Shown here: piece by piece, positions 41,459-48,689 of the stretch
Layout of the letters: every line of letters starts with the position of its first letter
How positions within the stretch are numbered: the stretch's first letter is position 1
Origin: CAWCTB01 sp963798275
GTDB lineage: Bacteria > Acidobacteriota > Terriglobia > Terriglobales > Acidobacteriaceae
Assembly (NCBI GenBank): GCA_963798275.1
Contig: CAWCTB010000035.1
Location: forward strand, 1 to 48,689
DNA length: 48,689 nucleotides
Reading direction: 5' to 3'
The notes under the pieces: model-generated
The model's database searches: none
Told to the model about the DNA's origin: nothing
Seen by the model: only the letters and a program-made list of their open reading frames with translations
Position numbers and translations under genes: made by a program

Positions 41459-42478
41459 ATGATGAGCGAGGGACTTATGAACTCAGAAATATTGATTGCG
41501 AGAAAGCCGTTTACGAAGATCGTCCTCGTCCTGGTTGGCCTATGCTGTGTGTTGCCGGTTCTGACCATGGCGCAAACCCAAACCGCGGCCAAGACCGCGG
41601 CAGTCAGCCAGAAGGGCTTCGATACTCCTCAACAGGCAGCTGACGCGCTGATCAAGGCAGCGGGGACTTTCGACGTGCCGGAGCTGCTGGCGATCCTTGG
41701 CCCCGACGGCCAGGATGTGGTTGCGTCTGACGATCCCGTACAGGACAAGAACAACGCCCAGGCTTTTGCTAAAGAGGCCGCAGCCAAGAACTCGATCCAG
41801 TTGGCCAAGTCTAATCCGAACCGCGCCACCATCATCGTGGGCGACGAAGAGTGGCCATTGCCGATTCCTCTGGTGAAGAAGAGTGGTAAGTGGTATTTCA
41901 ACACCAAAGAAGGCCGGCAGGAAATTCTCTACCGCCGCATCGGTGAGAACGAACTTAACGCCATCACCGTTTGCCGCGGCTACGTGTCAGCGCAAAAGGA
42001 ATACGCCTCGGAAATTCACGATGACTCCGGCATAAACCAGTACGCGCAGAAGATCATCAGCACACCCGGCAAGCAGGACGGCTTGTTCTGGAAGAATGCT
42101 GACGGCACTCCAGACGGTCCGATTGGCGACGCGGTGGCCAAGGCGCTGGAGGAAGGCTACACGTCCGGCAAGGGCGGATTCCACGGCTATTACTTCAAGA
42201 TCCTGAAGGGCCAAGGCCCGGCCGCCCCTAACGGCGCCATCAACTACGTCATCGAAGGGGTCATGATCGGCGGCTTCGCTCTCGTCGCTGTGCCCGCCGA
42301 GTATCGCGTGACCGGCGTAAAGACCTTCATCGTGAACTATGACGGCATCGTCTACCAGAAGGACTTGGGGCCCGATTCTCTGAAAATCGCGAAGGAAATG
42401 GAGCTATACAACCCGGACAAGACCTGGCATCCGACAGATGATGAGTGGCCGCAGAACGTGGCTGCGGTCAACCCATGA
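41459..42478 (+). CDS. DUF2950 family exported protein
   Basis: 339 residues from the ATG at 41459, with GGAAGG seven to twelve bases upstream; an alternative ATG lies three bases later. A signal peptide (FTKIVLVLVGLCCVLPVLTMA) is followed by the DUF2950 sequence: KGFDTPQQAADALIKAA, GDEEWPLPIPLVKKSGKWYFNTKEGRQEILYRRIGENELNAI, GLFWKNADGTPDGPIGDAVAKA, GGFHGYYFKILKGQGPAAPNGA and VAVPAEYRVTGVKTFIVNYDGIVYQKDLG. DUF2950 and DUF3300 genes are commonly adjacent, as here, so the two products probably act together in the envelope. Their activity is not established. Confidence 0.93.
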   Translation: MMSEGLMNSEILIARKPFTKIVLVLVGLCCVLPVLTMAQTQTAAKTAAVSQKGFDTPQQAADALIKAAGTFDVPELLAILGPDGQDVVASDDPVQDKNNAQAFAKEAAAKNSIQLAKSNPNRATIIVGDEEWPLPIPLVKKSGKWYFNTKEGRQEILYRRIGENELNAITVCRGYVSAQKEYASEIHDDSGINQYAQKIISTPGKQDGLFWKNADGTPDGPIGDAVAKALEEGYTSGKGGFHGYYFKILKGQGPAAPNGAINYVIEGVMIGGFALVAVPAEYRVTGVKTFIVNYDGIVYQKDLGPDSLKIAKEMELYNPDKTWHPTDDEWPQNVAAVNP

Positions 42479-42579
42479 ACAACTGTTAGGGAACGAAATG
42501 CCAGAAACGCTCCAATGGGACAGACCTTCCCTGCTCCACGCGTAGCCGCATGGTGGAACGGTTGCAGGAATTCTTAACT

Positions 42580-43245
42580 ATGAACACATGCCGTAGCCGC
42601 ACGAATGAAGCAGCCGCGCGTGTCGTTATTGCCGACACCTATAAACTCTTTGCCGAGGCATGCAAACATCTTCTGGAACCTGAGTTTAAGGTCATAGCCA
42701 TCGTTACGAACGGAGCGGAAGGTGCAGAGGTAGCTGCCAGACTTTCACCCGAGTTGATTGTCGCGGATGCCGAGATGCCCCGCATTAACGCGCTGGCCTC
42801 CTTTAAGAAGCTTCTGCTTGCATCGTCGCAACTTCCGAGGCTGGTGATGCTGACCAGCCGGTTCGGTTCTGAAACGGCAATCGGTGAGTTCCGGCGCGGT
42901 GCTTCTGCTGTGGTCTCCAAGCGGGGTGGCGCTCAAGAGCTGTTGACAGCGATTCGATCAGTGCTGGCTGGAGAGTATTACGTATCGAAAGCGATCACTC
43001 AGGCCTCAGTCGAGTCCCTTCTCAAAGAGGCAAGCGAGCGCAGAGGTCAACGAGAGATTACCGACCGTCAGCGCCAGATTCTCAGACTCCTGGCACAAGG
43101 GATGGCGGTGAAAGAGGTGGCTGATTTTCTTGGTGTCTCTGCCGGAACTGCCTATTTCCATAAGTACCGGGCTATGTCGGTCCTGAACATCCGATCGAAC
43201 GCTGAACTATTCCGTTACGTGATGCAGCACGAAGCCGCCGGTTAA
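42580..43245 (+). CDS. LuxR-type response regulator with a degenerate acidic pocket
   Basis: 221 residues from the ATG at 42580 (AGGAA nine bases upstream). The receiver keeps the phospho-acceptor position Asp63 (LIVADAEMPRIN), the Thr of MLTSRF and the Lys of AVVSKRGG, but the metal-binding acidic pair is Asp19-Thr20 (VVIADTYKLF) instead of Asp-Asp. Magnesium binding and phosphorylation may therefore be weak or absent. The C-terminal helix-turn-helix (ITDRQRQILRLLAQGMAVKEVADFLGVSAGTAYFHKYRAMSVLNIRSNAELF) is intact. It lies directly before the GH13 gene (36-bp gap), which suggests co-transcription with or control of the carbohydrate genes. Confidence 0.9.
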   Translation: MNTCRSRTNEAAARVVIADTYKLFAEACKHLLEPEFKVIAIVTNGAEGAEVAARLSPELIVADAEMPRINALASFKKLLLASSQLPRLVMLTSRFGSETAIGEFRRGASAVVSKRGGAQELLTAIRSVLAGEYYVSKAITQASVESLLKEASERRGQREITDRQRQILRLLAQGMAVKEVADFLGVSAGTAYFHKYRAMSVLNIRSNAELFRYVMQHEAAG

Positions 43246-43281
43246 GAACCGCGCAGCGGGACTCATTCAGAAGGTGCCGAA

Positions 43282-44760
43282 ATGTCTAGCTGGGCTCGTT
43301 ATCCGACGTTGTATGAGATCAACACATGGGTGTGGCTCGCGGAACTGAGCGCGAAGGCGGGAAAACCCGTTCACCTGGACTCGGTGCCATCTGCCGAATG
43401 GGACGCCATCGCGGCTTTGGGCTTCGATGCGGTGTGGCTGATGGGCGTCTGGGAGCGCAGTCCGGCCGGTATCGCGATCGCGAACCGAAACCCCGGTCTG
43501 CTGGAGGATTTCCGGAGGGCCCTGCCCGATTTTCGTCCCGAGGACAATGTGGGATCACCGTATTGCGTGCGCGGCTACGAGGTCGACGCGCACCTCGGCG
43601 GGCTTAGAGGCCTTTCCCATGCCCGCAAAGAACTCGCGAACCGAGGCCTGCGCCTGATTCTCGACTTCGTCCCTAACCACGTGGCGCCGGATCACCCATG
43701 GGTGACCATGCACCCTGAGCACTTCATTCAGGGGAGTGCTGAGGACGCCGTAAGAGATCCCGCGTCATACATCAACCTGAACGGAACGGTGTTTGCCTGC
43801 GGCAAGGACCCGTTCTTCCCGGCGTGGCCTGACGTCTTGCAGCTCAATGCCTTTCAACCGGGACTCCGGCAAGCGGTGACGGTAACTCTTTCGAACATCG
43901 CCAACCAGTGCGACGGGGTGCGTTGTGACATGGCGATGCTCGTGCTGAACTCGATTTTCGAACGCACCTGGGGCCACCGTGCGGGAGCGAGGCCGGCAAC
44001 CGAGTATTGGGTTGACGTAATCTCGGCCATCAAGCGAGAGCATCCGGATTTCCTCTTTATCGCGGAGGCCTACTGGGACCTGGAATGGGAGTTGCAACAG
44101 CAGGGATTCGATTACTGCTACGACAAGAGGCTGTATGACCGCCTGGAGCGTGAGCACGCGGAAAGCGTTCGCCTCCATCTGTGCGCAGACGTGGCATATC
44201 AGAACAAGCTGCTGCGTTTCCTCGAAAACCACGACGAGCCGCGCGCAGCCGCAACCTTCCATCCGGCAAAGGAACGGGCGGCTGCGGTAACGACGTCGAC
44301 TCTAGCGGGCGCGAGACTTTTCCACGAAGGGCAATTCGAGGGCCGCAAGGTGAGGCTGCCGGTGTTTCTGGGAAGGCGTCCCGAGGAGCCTGTCGACCAG
44401 CAGTTGCAGGCGTTCTACAGGAAGCTGCTTGCAGCCATTGACACCCCGGTCTTTCGCGGTGGCGAGTGGAAACTGTGCGAGCGCACCGGCTGGGAAGGTA
44501 ACGCGAGCTTCGAGAACGTTGTGGCCTGGAGCTGGAGCGGAGACGGAGAGCGTTACCTGATGGTTGTCAATCTGAGTGACGATGCCGCTCAGGCGCGTGT
44601 GAAGGTCGCATGGGACGATCTCAAAGCAAGCCAGTGTCGCCTGACCGACCTGATTTCGGATGCGAATTACGAGCGCGACGGCGCTGAAATGCTGTCGCCG
44701 GGTCTATACGTGGATTTGCAACCGTGGGACTATCACTTCTTACGGGTGCGTGGCAACTGA
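43282..44760 (+). CDS. GH13 alpha-amylase family glycosidase
   Basis: 492 residues. All four GH13 regions are present: DFVPNH (128-133), the nucleophile in GVRCDMAM (Asp216), the acid/base in FIAEAYWD (Glu262) and ENHDEP (His317-Asp318). The N terminus (YPTLYEINTWVWLAEL) and a C-terminal beta-sandwich-like end (WSWSGDGERYLMVVNLSDD) fit a compact intracellular alpha-glucan enzyme; no signal peptide is seen. The exact specificity (hydrolase, phosphorylase or transglycosidase) cannot be read from sequence. It is followed on the same strand by PPK2 and a GH63-like glucosidase, with gaps of about 50 bp and 40 bp, forming a glucan/polyphosphate operon. Confidence 0.93.
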   Translation: MSSWARYPTLYEINTWVWLAELSAKAGKPVHLDSVPSAEWDAIAALGFDAVWLMGVWERSPAGIAIANRNPGLLEDFRRALPDFRPEDNVGSPYCVRGYEVDAHLGGLRGLSHARKELANRGLRLILDFVPNHVAPDHPWVTMHPEHFIQGSAEDAVRDPASYINLNGTVFACGKDPFFPAWPDVLQLNAFQPGLRQAVTVTLSNIANQCDGVRCDMAMLVLNSIFERTWGHRAGARPATEYWVDVISAIKREHPDFLFIAEAYWDLEWELQQQGFDYCYDKRLYDRLEREHAESVRLHLCADVAYQNKLLRFLENHDEPRAAATFHPAKERAAAVTTSTLAGARLFHEGQFEGRKVRLPVFLGRRPEEPVDQQLQAFYRKLLAAIDTPVFRGGEWKLCERTGWEGNASFENVVAWSWSGDGERYLMVVNLSDDAAQARVKVAWDDLKASQCRLTDLISDANYERDGAEMLSPGLYVDLQPWDYHFLRVRGN

Positions 44761-44808
44761 GGTGACGAGGCAGGCAGTTGAATAGATTCTTTGCGAGAGA
44801 AGGCATAT

Positions 44809-45673
44809 ATGAGCAAGAAATCCAAGAAGAACAACAAAGACGCCCGCGGTTCTGCAGTGGAGAACAAGAAACAGCAGAGCCGGGATGAGGAAGCAAACCC
44901 GAAGCTTGGGAAAAAAGAGTACGAAGCCGAGCTTTTCGAACTGCAAGTCGAGCTGGTGAAGCTGCAGGAGTGGGTGAAGAAGACCGGAGCGCGCATCGTC
45001 ATCATCTTCGAGGGTCGGGACGCGGCCGGCAAGGGCGGCATCATCAAGCGCATCCTGGAGCGGGTGAGCCCGCGTGTGTTCCGGCTGGTCGCTTTGCCGG
45101 CCCCAACCGAATCGCCAAAAGACGCAGATCTACGCCCAGCGATACATCGAGCAACTGCCGGCGGGCGGAGAAATCGTCATCTTCGACCGGAGCTGGTACA
45201 ACCGCGCTGGGGTCGAGCATGTTATGGGATTCTGCACCGAGGGGGAATACAAGCAGTTTCTCAAAGGCTGTCCCATCTTCGAAAACTTCCTGATCAACAA
45301 CGGCATAATCCTGCTGAAGTACTGGCTCGATGTTTCGGAAAAAGAGCAGCATAAGCGCTTTCTCGCGCGCATCGAGGATCCATCGAAGCGCTGGAAGCTG
45401 AGCCCCATGGACCTCGAGTCGCATCGCCGCTGGTACGACTATTCGCGAGCGCGTGACGCCATGCTCGCCGCCACCGATACGGCTACGACTCCCTGGTACT
45501 TAGTGCCTTCGGACGACAAGAAGCGCGCCCGCCTTAACTGCATCGCCGACATTCTCGCCCGCATTCCGTACGAAGAAGTTCCGTACACGCCTCCAAAGCT
45601 GCCCGGACGCCAGAAGGCCAAGGGCTACCAGGAGCCCAAGCTGAAGCACCAGGTGGTACCCCAGCGCTGGTAA
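44809..45673 (+). pseudogene. Polyphosphate kinase 2 family protein, frameshifted
   Basis: The start ATG at 44809 is followed by a Lys-rich N-terminal arm and the PPK2 core: EGRDAAGKGGIIKRI (Walker A, about residues 68-82), VALPAPTE, then after a shift at 45112 RQKTQIYAQRYIEQLPAGGEIVIFDRSWYNRAGVEHVMGF (lid and Walker B region), and LKYWLDVSEKEQHKRFLARIEDPSKRWKLSPMDLES. Removing the extra T at 45112 gives 287 residues, a normal PPK2 length. PPK2 enzymes phosphorylate ADP/GDP or AMP with polyphosphate. With no other lesion, a consensus error is likely. Its place between two glycosidase genes suggests that polyphosphate-derived nucleotide supports sugar metabolism under stress. Confidence 0.9.
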
Positions 45674-45710
45674 GGCAGCGATAGATAATGGGGAGAGAAA
45701 GGAGAGAGCC

Positions 45711-48458
<2,748 letters not shown>

Positions 48459-48526
48459 CTTGGGCGCATCGAAGTGTCAGAACGTCAGCTGGCGTTGGTG
48501 AGCCCAGGCAAGAAAGACCACCGGGA

Positions 48527-48689
48527 GAACGCTTCGGCGCGGTGCTGGAAAACGTTATGCTCGAAGATGATCGCAGCGTCGATTTCGCCGATACCAAGAT
48601 CACCGAGAATACGCGCGGCGCCTATCCCATCAACTTCATTCAGAACGCTCGCATTCCCTGTGTTGCCGGTCATCCCACGGATATCATCT
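48527..48689 (+). pseudogene. pckA: Phosphoenolpyruvate carboxykinase (ATP) fragment, 5'-truncated, cut by the window end
   Basis: The frame reads ERFGAVLENVMLEDD, then SVDFADTKITENTRGAYPINF and NARIPCVAGHPTDII, which aligns with the segment of ATP-type PckA that follows the P-loop (E. coli RRDALLENV...[20 protein letters not shown]...AGHATKVIF). Only 68 bases separate this from the stop of the glucosidase gene, so the first half of PckA, including the P-loop GLSGTGKTT, is missing. Either the gene was truncated by a deletion or the sequence join is artificial. The C-terminal end lies outside the window. Confidence 0.75.

Overview
The window looks like a chromosomal segment from a soil-type member of the Acidobacteriota. 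This is inferred from the GC-rich, densely packed genes, the tandem MacB/FtsX-type permeases of the acidobacterial ADOP kind, the DUF3300-DUF2950 pair, and intergenic palindromes of a style common in that phylum. No rRNA, tRNA or CRISPR array was recognised. Several conserved genes (tdh, pyrB, pyrC, a PPK2 gene, and probably the first gene) are broken by single-base indels without other decay, which suggests consensus errors in a metagenome or long-read assembly.

Layout. 73-3526: a small unknown gene split in two frames, an SDR oxidoreductase, a membrane-anchored RMD1/DUF155-like protein and MsrA. 3696-9402: a large MscS-type channel, then a Mg-chelatase-like AAA+ ATPase and its VWA partner, joined by a 7-bp-period inverted repeat. 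9545-17522: a CDGSH iron-sulfur protein, two tandem ADOP permeases, a GT39-like membrane glycosyltransferase, a MerR regulator, and a 17-residue lysine-rich peptide gene with a near-perfect Shine-Dalgarno and its own terminator. 17765-23027: an orphan hydantoinase B, a DinB-like protein, and the threonine catabolism pair tdh-kbl interrupted by a BrnT/BrnA-type toxin-antitoxin module with a palindromic operator.

23122-30846 is a long minus-strand run: miaA, a NagZ-like GH3 hydrolase, a lipoprotein, a zinc-ribbon membrane protein, and pyrR-pyrB-pyrC in which pyrR/pyrB overlap. 30363-32646 is a mobile-looking zone: repeat elements, an apparently leaderless zinc-ribbon gene, an IS1595/ISXO2-type transposase and two tiny ORFs. 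It is followed by a TonB-like protein and SelB. 35987-36269 holds a second copy of the repeat family seen at 30455-30576, here with perfect 14-bp terminal inverted repeats.

36352-48458 reads as a stress and carbohydrate island on the plus strand: a kelch-like protein, a histidine kinase that has lost its N-terminal sensor, two response regulators, DUF3300, DUF2950, a third response regulator with a degenerate acidic pocket, a GH13 hydrolase, a polyphosphate kinase 2 and a GH63-like glucosidase. The window ends in a 5'-truncated fragment of PEP carboxykinase.
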